Of a DNA stretch of 64,000 bases, positions 48,310 to 57,364 are shown one piece after another. A program made the position numbers and the translations under genes. Position 1 is the stretch's first letter; each line of letters opens with the position of its first letter. The stretch is taken from positions 108,139 through 172,138 of the forward strand of contig NZ_LZGW01000052.1 of assembly GCF_001690275.1 (NCBI RefSeq), given 5' to 3'. The notes beneath the pieces are model-generated. The model worked only from the letters and a program-made list of their open reading frames with translations, had not been told where the DNA came from and did not search any database. The stretch comes from Gilliamella sp. WF3-4. Its GTDB lineage: Bacteria > Pseudomonadota > Gammaproteobacteria > Enterobacterales > Orbaceae.

Positions 48310-49563
48310 TTATCGGCGGATTAAATCATCGCCATAACCAACCCATTTATAAGTAGTTAAAGCTTCAAGCCCCATTGGTCCTCGTGCATGTAATTTCTGT
48401 GTGCTGACCGCCACTTCAGCGCCTAAGCCAAACTGTCCACCATCGGTAAAACGTGTTGAAGCATTGACATAAACTGCTGCCGCATCAACCAAATTAGTGA
48501 ATTGCTGTGCATTAGATAAATTACGGGTTAAAATGGCCTCGGAATGACCGCTACCATATTCACGAATATGTTCTACGGCGAGTTCAAGTGAGTCAACAAT
48601 GACTACATTTAAATCTTTTGATAGCCATTCTTGGCGTAAGTGCTGATCTTCAACAGCAAAAACATTTGCAACACAAGATTTTAATATTTCATAAGAATTG
48701 GGATCAGCATGCAACACAACATCATTATCAGCCATAATTTGACTAAATTTAGGTAAGAATTTATCTGCAATGTTTCGATGAATAAGAAGCGTTTCAAGCG
48801 TATTACACGTACTTGGTCGTTGAGTTTTAGCATTTACGATAATAGAAAGAGCTTTATCATAGTCAGCGCTTTCATCAACAAAAATATGACAGACACCAAT
48901 ACCACCAGTAATGACAGGAATTGTTGAATGCTCACGGCATAATTTATGTAAGCCAGCGCCTCCACGTGGAATGATCATATCAACATATTGGTCAAGTTTA
49001 AGTAATTCAGTAATGTATTTGCGATCAGGATTATCAATACATTGTATTGCTGCTTTAGGTAATCCTGCTTGGTCTAATGCCTGTTGAATGATAGAAATAG
49101 TCACAGCATTTGTGTGCATGGTCTCTTTTCCACCTCGCAATATTGCTGCATTACCCGTTTTTAAGCAAAGCGTAGCAATATCAATGGTGACGTTTGGCCG
49201 AGCCTCATAAATAACGCCAATCACCCCTAAAGGCACTCGGCGACGTTGTAGCTTTAAGCCACTATCTAGGGTTGAACCATCAATAATTTGACCAATGGGA
49301 TCGGTTAATGAAACCACTTTACGTACATCATTAGCAATAGCCATTAACCGCTCAGGGGTTAATAATAACCGATCAATAATAGCCGCGCTCAGCCCCTGTG
49401 TTTTTGCTATTTCAATATCACGCTCATTTGCAACTAAAATAGCTGTGCAGTGCTGTTCTAATAAATCAGCAATCATCGTCAATACTTTATTTTTGATTGT
49501 TATTGGACATTGGGCTAATTGGTATGATGCCAGTTTTGCAGCTTTACCCATTTGTTGTAACAT
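48310..49563 (-). CDS. proA: Gamma-glutamyl phosphate reductase
   Basis: 417 residues from the ATG at 49561-49563, the exact Escherichia coli length, starting [19 protein letters not shown] start four codons upstream lacks a ribosome site, whereas GGTGAT precedes this one. It reduces glutamyl phosphate to the semialdehyde for proline synthesis. Aldehyde-dehydrogenase-like landmarks: [20 protein letters not shown] near 100, the catalytic Cys in [14 protein letters not shown] near 255, and [17 protein letters not shown] near 370. Its partner proB is 21 kb away. Confidence 0.97.
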   Translation of the reverse strand: MLQQMGKAAKLASYQLAQCPITIKNKVLTMIADLLEQHCTAILVANERDIEIAKTQGLSAAIIDRLLLTPERLMAIANDVRKVVSLTDPIGQIIDGSTLDSGLKLQRRRVPLGVIGVIYEARPNVTIDIATLCLKTGNAAILRGGKETMHTNAVTISIIQQALDQAGLPKAAIQCIDNPDRKYITELLKLDQYVDMIIPRGGAGLHKLCREHSTIPVITGGIGVCHIFVDESADYDKALSIIVNAKTQRPSTCNTLETLLIHRNIADKFLPKFSQIMADNDVVLHADPNSYEILKSCVANVFAVEDQHLRQEWLSKDLNVVIVDSLELAVEHIREYGSGHSEAILTRNLSNAQQFTNLVDAAAVYVNASTRFTDGGQFGLGAEVAVSTQKLHARGPMGLEALTTYKWVGYGDDLIRR

Positions 49564-49943
49564 TATTATCACCATTAAGTTATATTATTGTTTGCATCAC
49601 TTCATTTCTTTAATGACTGTGTTTTACTAGCTATATCATTCTAATCTATAAAAATTTATTTACGAGCAGTATTTTTGAGCCTATCTAAATTATAGGTTTA
49701 ATTTCTTAAATAAAACACGAGCATAACTGTTAATATAATATTGAAATAAACCAGTATTATAAAAGCAAACATTTTCACCTCAAAAAGTCGTTCAGAAAAC
49801 CCATTGATTTTATTGAAGTTTTTATTTCAATTTATTTATACTAAATCAACATGTTATAAATGGTAGGTAAGTGCATTTTAAATGATAAAGTTGCCTAAAT
49901 TATTTTTTTATCTGCTTAAATTAGTGCTGCACAATTAACCTAA
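49564..49943. other. Intergenic region upstream of proA
   Basis: About 380 AT-rich bases holding the proA promoter region and probably the decayed start of the LysR relic; no intact gene. Confidence 0.4.
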
Positions 49944-50503
49944 TTTAAAACTTGATTTTAATGTAACTAATAGAAATATTAATTTTGTTGCCCAAAAATA
50001 TGATTTATCAATTAGATTAATAGCATAAAATGCAAAACTGAAATCTTTTAATCTTTTCTAATCAAAAAGAATTTGTTTATCGCAAAAATAGATTATATGC
50101 CGGCCCAAATTACCTTGCAAAATATGGTGTGACGGATTGCACTAGTCAACTAAAAAATCATAAATACATTAATTTTAGTTCTAACCAAAACAATAAATGG
50201 TTTCAATGGGTATTTTGAAATATAAAAAAATATTTAAAGATAATATTTAAAATAATCAAATACAAATATTCGATAGTATTTACACAACTAGATTTTAAGC
50301 TTAAATAATAACGGTATAGTTAAAATATTCAGCTCCTTCAAATTAGAAAACTAATGAAAAATAAATTGATTGAAATTTTACCAGAATACAATAAGAAAAA
50401 TGTTTGGGAAGTTTGCTTTCTTTATCCTTCAACATATAAAAATTCAATAAAACTTAAAGTATTCGTGAATTATTTTACTGAAATAATCAAACTAACCTAT
50501 TGA
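49944..50503 (+). pseudogene. Decayed LysR-family regulator (substrate-binding half)
   Basis: Successive fragments in different frames keep LysR landmarks in order: NRNINFVAQKYDLSIRLIA then stop (the family's DlAIR block), RKNRLYAGPNYLAKYGV (the LyAsPaYLakhG block), LKNHKYINFS, KWFQW, and finally KLIEILPEYNKK, CFLYPSTYKNS, VFVNYFTEIIKLTY then stop (the C-terminal LLPEY..vYPs...v.aFidfl block). The N-terminal helix-turn-helix part is not recognisable. Several stops and shifts make this a fossil. Confidence 0.65.
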
Positions 50504-50974
50504 AAAAATCCAATTTACAAATGATGTTTTCAGTCATTATGACCTTCTTTTTAAGTAATGCAATGGTATTTTATTGGGAGATTAAAGATAAGTCTTGCCT
50601 ATTCTTTTTTGCTGACTCATCAACGACTGATGACTTTTCTATTGACTGTATATCTTCGATATCAGACATACATACCCTTGAACAAGTTAAGAATGAAAAT
50701 ACTGTTATTTTATTGTTAATATACGAGCGAATAGAAGAGCGCATAACAGGAAATCATTTACAATCTATACTTTTTATTTTAGACAATTATGCTATATTGA
50801 TAAAAATACCAGTATACCTATAAATGGAATAAAACTTGATAAAAAGCTAAAAAAACTTTGTAAAATACAAAAAATATTTATAATGACAATACCTTTCTAG
50901 AAAATATCAGAAGCTTTATCAATATTATTGAAAGTAGGTTAAATGTAAATAGTGATATTTTAAAAAGCTGCTAA
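50500..50974 (+). pseudogene. Decayed gene of unknown family upstream of the defence-like operon
   Basis: A TTG-started frame of 107 codons (50500-50823) ends at a stop, but protein-like sequence continues in shifted frames: INGIKLDKKLKKLCKIQKIF, then LENIRSFINIIESRLNVNSD and a stop at 50972-50974. Joined, this gives roughly 155 residues broken by two lesions. I do not recognise it. It ends 27 bases before the ATPase gene, so it may once have belonged to the same operon or to the site into which that operon was inserted. Confidence 0.4.
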
Positions 50975-51001
50975 TGTGGATAATTTAATTGGTTATAAAA
51001 T

Positions 51002-53635
51002 ATGAATAATATTACTAACAAAAAGCAATTACCTTTTAAGGTATCAGCTAGAATGGCAAGATTGATTGGTAGAGAAAATATAGCAACATCTAAAGGTGCG
51101 ATCATAGAGCTAGTTAAAAATGGTTATGATGCCGATAGTAAAATTAGCATTGTTTATTTTGATAATAAATTTTCTATATTACACAGTGAAATTTCATCAC
51201 GTTATTATGAAAAATTAAAAGAGCAGATTGAAAATCATTATACAAAATTGATTAATAGTTTTTCTAAAACTCATAGTGAAAGATTGGAACAAGAACGATT
51301 TGAGTTTAAAAAGCTTTTTTCACAGTCATATACTCAAAATGAGATAGGTAACTATGTATTAAATAATGTAGTCAATGAAGATTCCATAAAAAAATTAAAG
51401 CAATATCTATCTACACTTGCTACCTTATATCTTATAGATAGTGGCGAAGGAATGACACTAGATATCATTGAAAATGATTGGATGGTAATTGGTACAGATA
51501 ATAAGCATGAGAATTATGTAACAAAATCAGGTAGAATAAAAGCTGGAGCTAAGGGAATAGGCCGTTTTGCCTTAGATAAATTAGGAAATCATTGTGAAAT
51601 GATTACTATTTATAATCCTTCATACCATAGAGATTCAATTAAAGACAATGAAGTCGGTTATATATGGCGTGTGAATTGGGATGATTTTGAAGGGTCGTCT
51701 AAAACTATTGATAATGTCAATGCAGAGCTATTTGCACTGGAAGACGCTAATCTTAAAGAATATATAACACAATTATTACCTAAAAATTTCATAGAACAAT
51801 TAGATGAAAATATAAATTTAAAATTTGGAACTATATTAAAAATAAGTAATTTAAGGGATATCTGGAGTGATTATTATGTTGATCAAATTTATGCTGACTT
51901 GGAAGCGTTAGTTCCTCCCAAAGAGGTGGATGGATTTCAGATTTATTTATTTAGCTCATTGACTCCTAATAAATATGGTTCTATACCAAGTGTTCTTTGC
52001 GATGATTTTGATTATAAAGTAATTGCTAAAGCTGATAATAACCAAAATATAAAAATTAAAATTATTCGTAATGAATATGATCTTGATAGAATTCCGCTTG
52101 ATTTTTTTAAACGTAAAAATTTAACTAAATATCCATATAGACTCGAAGATTTCAAAAAAGGAGAATGGGAATTGCAAAAAACATTTTCCCAACTAATGCC
52201 TGGATATGAAGATGTTGATAAAGATGATGTATTTAAATTAATAGGACAATTCGAGTTTAGTTTTTATTTTCTAAAAAAACAAAAAAGTCCAGATGCCGAA
52301 AAATTTTTTCATAAAGATAGTTCACTCAAGTTTAGAAAAGATTGGTTAGCCAAATTTGGTGGAATAAAATTATTCCGTGATAATTTTAGAGTGAGGCCAT
52401 ATGGAGAAGTTAAAAATGTTGCTTTCGATTGGTTAGGATTAGGGATGAGAAAAGCAGCAAGCCCTGCTGGTATAGGGAGAAAAAAAGGTGGGTATCGTGT
52501 TGAGCCTGATAATGTTACAGGTGCTATAAGTATTTCTCGTTTAGCAAATATTGGCTTTGAAGATAAATCGAGTCGAGAAGGCTTACAAGAGAATAAAACT
52601 TTTCTCATTTTTAAACAATTAATTATTTCTCTTATTAATATTTTTGAAGAAGATAGAGCATATATTGCTAAAGAAATGGTTGACTATGATAATCAAAAAT
52701 ATTCAGAACAAAGGACTAGAGAAGAAGCTGAAAAAATAGCGCAGCGCATATATGAGGAATCCAAAAAATCTCAAAAAAATAATAATGCTAGCAAGGAAGA
52801 CAATAGCCCAGATCAAAAAGAGAAATTTATTTTAGCTGAGCTAAATGCAAAAAAAGATGACGAGATTGAGCGTTTGCGCGAAGAGCAAAAACTACTACGC
52901 GGTATGGCTAGTGGGGGGATTGTTCTTGCTGCATTTACACATGACTTAAGCCATCTTAATAATCAATTGAGGTCAAGAGTTACTAAAATTAGGAAATTAT
53001 TACTAGATAAAATTCCTGAAAACGATTACAAAGAAGTAGAGGAAAGAAAAAATCCTTATATTTTACTTGAACGCATGAAAAGTCAAGATTTAAAAGTACA
53101 GAACTGGCTTAATTTTTCATTAGGAGCTGCTCGTAAAGATAAGAGAAAAAGAAATCAGCTTTTTTTATCTAGATATTTCCAAGAGTTTAAAAATGACTGG
53201 GCAATCGTTTTAGATGAACGGTCTATTGATCTCGATATTAAAGATATTGCAAATACTAATTTGAGAATATTTGAAATTGACATGGATAGTATTTTTAATA
53301 ATTTAGTTGTTAATAGTATTGACGCCTTTACTAAATCGAGAGAGCCAAGAGATAGAATTATAAATATCAAAGCAAAAGAAACATTAAAAGAAATATGTAT
53401 TGTATATCAAGATAATGGGCCAGGATTGTCAAAAGATATCCTTAAGCATGAAGATATTTTTAAGCCTTTATTTACGACAAAAAGGCATCCTGATTCAGGT
53501 GAGGAAATAGGTACGGGACTAGGGATGTGGATCATTAAATCAGTAGTAGAAGAAAATGATGGGACTGTTAGGCTTCTATATCCTAATGAAGGTTTTTCTT
53601 TGGAAGTTAAATTTCCTGCTAAATATAGAAGATAA
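51002..53635 (+). CDS. Large protein with two GHKL ATPase modules (Hsp90/MutL-like plus histidine-kinase-like)
   Basis: 877 residues. Residues about 10-200 are an Hsp90/MutL-type GHKL ATPase: E36..N40GYDAD (Bergerat N box), DSGEGM at 146-151 and GAKGIGR at 182-188. A middle region (about 200-560) resembles the transducer part of such proteins; a charged coiled coil follows (about 565-635, EEAEKIAQRIYEE..EIERLREEQKLL). The last 240 residues are kinase-like: THDLSH with H647 in a DHp-like helix, N box NSIDA near 771, DNGPGL and GTGLGMWI. No membrane segment. First gene of a four-gene operon; the receiver protein downstream is a plausible phosphorylation partner. Role in phage sensing is inference. 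Confidence 0.85.
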   Translation: MNNITNKKQLPFKVSARMARLIGRENIATSKGAIIELVKNGYDADSKISIVYFDNKFSILHSEISSRYYEKLKEQIENHYTKLINSFSKTHSERLEQERFEFKKLFSQSYTQNEIGNYVLNNVVNEDSIKKLKQYLSTLATLYLIDSGEGMTLDIIENDWMVIGTDNKHENYVTKSGRIKAGAKGIGRFALDKLGNHCEMITIYNPSYHRDSIKDNEVGYIWRVNWDDFEGSSKTIDNVNAELFALEDANLKEYITQLLPKNFIEQLDENINLKFGTILKISNLRDIWSDYYVDQIYADLEALVPPKEVDGFQIYLFSSLTPNKYGSIPSVLCDDFDYKVIAKADNNQNIKIKIIRNEYDLDRIPLDFFKRKNLTKYPYRLEDFKKGEWELQKTFSQLMPGYEDVDKDDVFKLIGQFEFSFYFLKKQKSPDAEKFFHKDSSLKFRKDWLAKFGGIKLFRDNFRVRPYGEVKNVAFDWLGLGMRKAASPAGIGRKKGGYRVEPDNVTGAISISRLANIGFEDKSSREGLQENKTFLIFKQLIISLINIFEEDRAYIAKEMVDYDNQKYSEQRTREEAEKIAQRIYEESKKSQKNNNASKEDNSPDQKEKFILAELNAKKDDEIERLREEQKLLRGMASGGIVLAAFTHDLSHLNNQLRSRVTKIRKLLLDKIPENDYKEVEERKNPYILLERMKSQDLKVQNWLNFSLGAARKDKRKRNQLFLSRYFQEFKNDWAIVLDERSIDLDIKDIANTNLRIFEIDMDSIFNNLVVNSIDAFTKSREPRDRIINIKAKETLKEICIVYQDNGPGLSKDILKHEDIFKPLFTTKRHPDSGEEIGTGLGMWIIKSVVEENDGTVRLLYPNEGFSLEVKFPAKYRR

Positions 53636-53639
53636 AATT

Positions 53640-54308
53640 ATGTATAAGATATTATTTATAGATGAAGAAAAAGAAGTTTTTGATAACTTTCTTGATTATG
53701 TTGATGAAACTGATAGTGATCGTAAATTTCAAGTACTAACAGAATATCCTTTAGAAAGTATGGATGAAATGATTGCAAAAATTATTGATCTATCGCCAGA
53801 TGCGATCATTACGGATTTTCAATTAAACGACAAAAAAATAGATGTAGCATACAATGTTCCTTATGATGGTGTTTGTCTTATAGAAACATTTTTAGATATG
53901 AGAGAAGATTTTCCTTGTTTTGTTATAACATCCTTTGATGATGATGCTATTCTAATTTCTAAAGATGTTAATAAAATTTACATTAAACAAATATTACATG
54001 AGCCATCTATAGAAAAGCAATCAAAAGCTAATTTTCTAGATCGAGTTGAAAAACAAATTCAACACTATAAGTCTAGAATTAATAAATCAGAAGAGCGTTT
54101 AGAAGAGCTATTTAATTTACGAAAGCTTGGAAAAACTACACTAAGAGAAGAAGAAGAGATGATTGCATTGGATAGTTTTCTTGAGCATTCTATTAATAAA
54201 AAGGTTGCTATACCAAAAAATCTAAAAGCTCCCCGAAATAAAGAGTATTTGCGGGAAATATTAAGTAAAGCTGATGTATTAATCAGTAAGTTCGAGAGTG
54301 ATAAATGA
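53640..54308 (+). CDS. Receiver-domain protein (response-regulator-like) without DNA-binding domain
   Basis: 222 residues from the ATG at 53640, 4 bases after the ATPase stop. Residues 1-120 form a receiver domain: acidic pocket D8-E9-E10 (FIDEE), phospho-acceptor D59 in AIITDFQL, T97/S98 in FVITSFDDD and K116 in IYIKQI. An unusual insertion (about 62-78) follows D59. The C-terminal 100 residues are charged and helical (IQHYKSRINKSEERLEELF, then a Leu/Glu-rich part) with no helix-turn-helix or enzyme motif, so output is probably by protein contact. Its stop overlaps the HNH start in ATGA. Confidence 0.85.
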   Translation: MYKILFIDEEKEVFDNFLDYVDETDSDRKFQVLTEYPLESMDEMIAKIIDLSPDAIITDFQLNDKKIDVAYNVPYDGVCLIETFLDMREDFPCFVITSFDDDAILISKDVNKIYIKQILHEPSIEKQSKANFLDRVEKQIQHYKSRINKSEERLEELFNLRKLGKTTLREEEEMIALDSFLEHSINKKVAIPKNLKAPRNKEYLREILSKADVLISKFESDK

Positions 54309-54874
54309 TTAAATTTAGGGAAAAAACTCCTAAACGGGCTTATCAGAAAAAACATAATAATTATAGAGATTATAAGCCATATTTGGCAGAAGATTTTCAT
54401 TATCGTTGCGGGTATACAGATTGTATTGACTTCTGGTTTGGAGGGAAACATAATTTTCACATTGATCATTTCTTACCCAAGAAAAAGTACCCTAACTTAG
54501 AAAATGAGTATAGTAACCTAGTTTATGCTTGTTCATATGTTAATATATTAAAGTCAGATGATGTTGGGAATTATCTAGATCCATGTAACGAAGATTTTAA
54601 TCGCCATTTTTATAGAGATAATATGGGTTGTATTTATCCGCGGCAAGAGAGTGAACAAGCTATTTATATGTATAAAAAACTGAAATTATACTTAGCCAGA
54701 TACTCTATTATCTGGACTCTTGAACAACTTGAAGCCAAAATAAACAAATTATTATCTTTGAAAAAAACTATCAAAAACATAGAAAGTATAAATGAAATTA
54801 ATGACATGATTGTTGATTTAACAGGCTCATTCCTTGAGTATAAAAATTATTTAAATAATAATAATAATTATTGA
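54305..54874 (+). CDS. HNH endonuclease, PtuB/TIGR02646-like
   Basis: 189 residues. The HNH core is C35-x4-C40, then FHIDHFLPKKKYP (H52, D54, H55), EYSNLVYACSYVN with N71 and C76, N80 and K83. The HFLPK..YPNLENEY.NLVYAC pattern is that of the HNH nucleases in Septu (PtuB) and in retron- and ATPase-linked defence systems, which cut DNA or tRNA. The usual second cysteine after YAC (C..CN) is replaced by Tyr-Val, so the zinc site may use C94 instead. Helical C-terminus of about 85 residues. Overlaps both neighbours by 4 bases. Confidence 0.85.
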   Translation: MIKFREKTPKRAYQKKHNNYRDYKPYLAEDFHYRCGYTDCIDFWFGGKHNFHIDHFLPKKKYPNLENEYSNLVYACSYVNILKSDDVGNYLDPCNEDFNRHFYRDNMGCIYPRQESEQAIYMYKKLKLYLARYSIIWTLEQLEAKINKLLSLKKTIKNIESINEINDMIVDLTGSFLEYKNYLNNNNNY

Positions 54875-56748
54875 GTTTAGTGATAGTGAAAAAAGATATT
54901 TTAGCATTTTTAAAAAAAAATAAATTGTTTGCTCCTGATGACGTTAATAGTTTAATTGTATCATCTTTTTTAATTTATAATAATTTTACAGTAAAATTTA
55001 ATCAACTACTAATAAAATGTATTGATCATCAAATTCCACAAAAAAATGATCTATTAAAAGGTTTGCTAAGTATAATTTCTTGCCATCAAAAGTGCTTTGA
55101 TTTCGAAGATCTTATCCAATTATTTGAATTTGTTATTTCTCCTGCTAATCGTATTACAAACGGAGCTGTTTATACGCCACAATTAATTAGACAGTTTATT
55201 ATCAAAGAAACGCTTGGAAGGAAGAATAATAAACTAAATATTCAAACTAAAACTGCTGATATTGCATGTGGTTGTGGAGCATTTTTAATAGATGTTGCTC
55301 AATATATGAAGCACACTTTTCAATTAACTTATAAAGAAATATACTTTAGAAATATATATGGTATTGATATAGAGGACTATGCGATAAGTAGGGCAAAATT
55401 ATTATTATCGTTATTGGCATTGACACAAGGTGAAGATGATAATTTTTCTTTTAATCTTTTTATTGGTAATACTCTCTCATTTAACTGGCACGCAAACTTA
55501 GGCGATTTTAAAGGATTTGATTTTATCTTAGGAAATCCTCCTTATGTTGCTGCTCGGCATCTAAGTTCGACAACTAAAAATCTTTTATCAAGATTAAGAA
55601 CTTGTAAAACTGGTAACCCTGATTTATACATACCTTTTTTTCAGATTGGTATTGAAAACCTCTCACATTCAGGTGTATTAGGGTTTATTACAATGAATAG
55701 TTTCTTTAAAAGTTTAAATGCTAGGGAATTAAGGCTGTTTTTTACTGAGAAGTCACTAGATTTTAAGATTTATGATTTTGGTGCTGAACAAGTTTTTAAA
55801 TCTCGCAATACATATACTTGTATTTGTATTATTAAAAATAAAGTTAACAAAAAAATTAGATATACAAGACTTAGCCCAATGCTTCTTAGCTGTAAAAATA
55901 TAGAGCTATCTAGTATTGAGTACAAGAAATTAGCCCCTCATAAAGGTTGGAATCTAAAAAACCATGAGTTAATTGAAAAAATTGAAAAAACAGGTAGGCC
56001 TTTGGGCGAGCTATTTAGAACAAGTCACGGATTAGCTACTTTAAGAAATAATATCTACATATTTAGCTCAATTAAAGAAGATAACGATTTTTTCTACTTA
56101 GAAATGGATAAAAAAATCTTCCCCATTGAAAAAACAATTTGCTGTGAAGTTATTAATTCCAATAAGTTAAGTAGAACTGTTTCACTAAACCAATTAAAAG
56201 AACAGTTGATATTTCCGTATACAAACGAAAAAAAGCCTAAACTAATCAATGAAAATGATTTTAAAAAGAAATTTCCTAAAGCCTATGCTTATTTAGAAGC
56301 TAATAAAATTGCTTTATCTGAAAGAGATAAAGGTAAAGGGAAGTATTTAACGTGGTATGCTTACGGTCGGTCTCAAGGATTAGAGCAAGTTACTTATAAA
56401 ATGTTTTTTCCTAAGTATTCAGATATTACACCTCATTTTCTGATTAACTCTGATAAGCGACTTTATTTTTATAATGGATTAGCTTTCTTCGGAAAATCAA
56501 TCAGAGAATTAACTATTTTGAAAAAAATACTTGAGTCGAAAGTTTTTTGGTTTTATATACAGAGTACGAGTAAACCATATTCTTCAAATTATTATTCATT
56601 GAATGGTACATATATAAAAAATTTTGGAATTTGTACCTTAACTGAAAAAGAAGAAAATTTCATTTTAAAACAGAATACTGATACCATTTTAAATGAGTTT
56701 ATAGCAAAAAAATATGATATCAATTTAAATGATTTAGATTCTAAATAA
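54871..56748 (+). CDS. Eco57I/TaqI-type N6-adenine DNA methyltransferase with specificity domain
   Basis: About 620 residues; possible starts are TTG 54871 (overlapping the HNH stop in TTGA), GTG 54880 or GTG 54886. Motifs in order: GAVYTP at 98-103, SAM loop ADIACGCGAFL at 129-139, GIDIEDYA at 164-171, catalytic ILGNPPYV at 219-226. Residues about 330-600 resemble the TaqI-like target-recognition domain (YGRSQGLEQV, then FLINSDKRLYFYNGLAFFG). No nuclease domain is fused, unlike type IIG enzymes, and no PglZ or other BREX gene is near. It would modify a specific site, giving self/non-self marking for the neighbouring nuclease. Confidence 0.88.
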   Translation: MSLVIVKKDILAFLKKNKLFAPDDVNSLIVSSFLIYNNFTVKFNQLLIKCIDHQIPQKNDLLKGLLSIISCHQKCFDFEDLIQLFEFVISPANRITNGAVYTPQLIRQFIIKETLGRKNNKLNIQTKTADIACGCGAFLIDVAQYMKHTFQLTYKEIYFRNIYGIDIEDYAISRAKLLLSLLALTQGEDDNFSFNLFIGNTLSFNWHANLGDFKGFDFILGNPPYVAARHLSSTTKNLLSRLRTCKTGNPDLYIPFFQIGIENLSHSGVLGFITMNSFFKSLNARELRLFFTEKSLDFKIYDFGAEQVFKSRNTYTCICIIKNKVNKKIRYTRLSPMLLSCKNIELSSIEYKKLAPHKGWNLKNHELIEKIEKTGRPLGELFRTSHGLATLRNNIYIFSSIKEDNDFFYLEMDKKIFPIEKTICCEVINSNKLSRTVSLNQLKEQLIFPYTNEKKPKLINENDFKKKFPKAYAYLEANKIALSERDKGKGKYLTWYAYGRSQGLEQVTYKMFFPKYSDITPHFLINSDKRLYFYNGLAFFGKSIRELTILKKILESKVFWFYIQSTSKPYSSNYYSLNGTYIKNFGICTLTEKEENFILKQNTDTILNEFIAKKYDINLNDLDSK

Positions 56749-56970
56749 GTTATTGTATGTATCTATTACAAGGTTAAATTAATAGAAGTGCACTATACAC
56801 CTGCTTAATCATACTAGCTCAAGCTTAATCTGACAGATACTACCTACTCATTGAAACAGAACATGATAAATAATAACAGAATGATGAGATAAATGGGATA
56901 TAGCAAAATAAACAGGGAAATATTGAAATTGTTTTTTGAAAAAGTGTTACAAAATATGAAATAAAAAATT

Positions 56971-57004
56971 GCCTAAAAAATTTTGTCCTAAAAATTGATT
57001 AGGC
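56971..57004 (-). terminator. Hairpin over the mor stop codon
   Basis: GCCTAA (56971-56976) pairs with TTAGGC (56999-57004); on the minus strand the stem includes the mor stop and is followed by AATTTTTTATTTC. The loop contains a second AT-rich pairing (AATTTTT / AAAATTTT). Probable end of the prophage early transcript. Confidence 0.5.
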
Positions 57005-57361
57005 GTCATTGAAATCAAATAAGGCTGGTTGTTTTTCTTTTATCATTCGTTTATGAACTCGGTCGATTACTTTTCTAATACCTCGTTCTGTCATATTATA
57101 TTTTTGGCTGAGTTCTGCATAATTATTACCTTTAAATGCATCATAAATTTGTAGATCGCGTTTGTTTAACTTAAAAAAATAATCTCTTGGAAATGTGAAA
57201 TTTTGACCACCAAATAGTTCTGAAATTGTATTTGCAATGTTATCACCTAACTGTGCTGCAATATCCTCAGGTAAACCATAATCCATTGCGTCGTTAGCAG
57301 CAGATAATGATACATGTGTTAGTAATTCGTGACGTTTGATAGACATTGCAGACTTTGTCAT
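56999..57361 (-). CDS. mor: Mor-family middle-operon transcription activator (Mu-like)
   Basis: 120 residues of the Mor/C family: an N-terminal dimerisation part (GLPEDIAAQLGDNIANTISELFGGQNFTFP at about 29-58) and a C-terminal helix-turn-helix (DAFKGNNYAELSQKYNMTERGIRKVIDRV at about 74-102). In phage Mu, Mor activates the middle promoter that makes C, which turns on late genes. Here it is the last phage gene: no C, lysis or head gene follows in its transcription direction. Confidence 0.88.
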   Translation of the reverse strand: MTKSAMSIKRHELLTHVSLSAANDAMDYGLPEDIAAQLGDNIANTISELFGGQNFTFPRDYFFKLNKRDLQIYDAFKGNNYAELSQKYNMTERGIRKVIDRVHKRMIKEKQPALFDFNDA

Positions 57362-57364
57362 AGT

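Noticed and set aside
51002..54308. Reading the ATPase/receiver pair as an ordinary two-component sensor system
   Set aside because: The sensor has no membrane segment or classical sensory domain but an extra Hsp90/MutL-type ATPase module, and the receiver protein lacks a DNA-binding domain.
54305..56748. Reading the HNH/methyltransferase pair as part of a BREX or type IIG system
   Set aside because: No PglZ, BrxC or BrxL gene is nearby and the methyltransferase has no fused nuclease domain and is too short for PglX.
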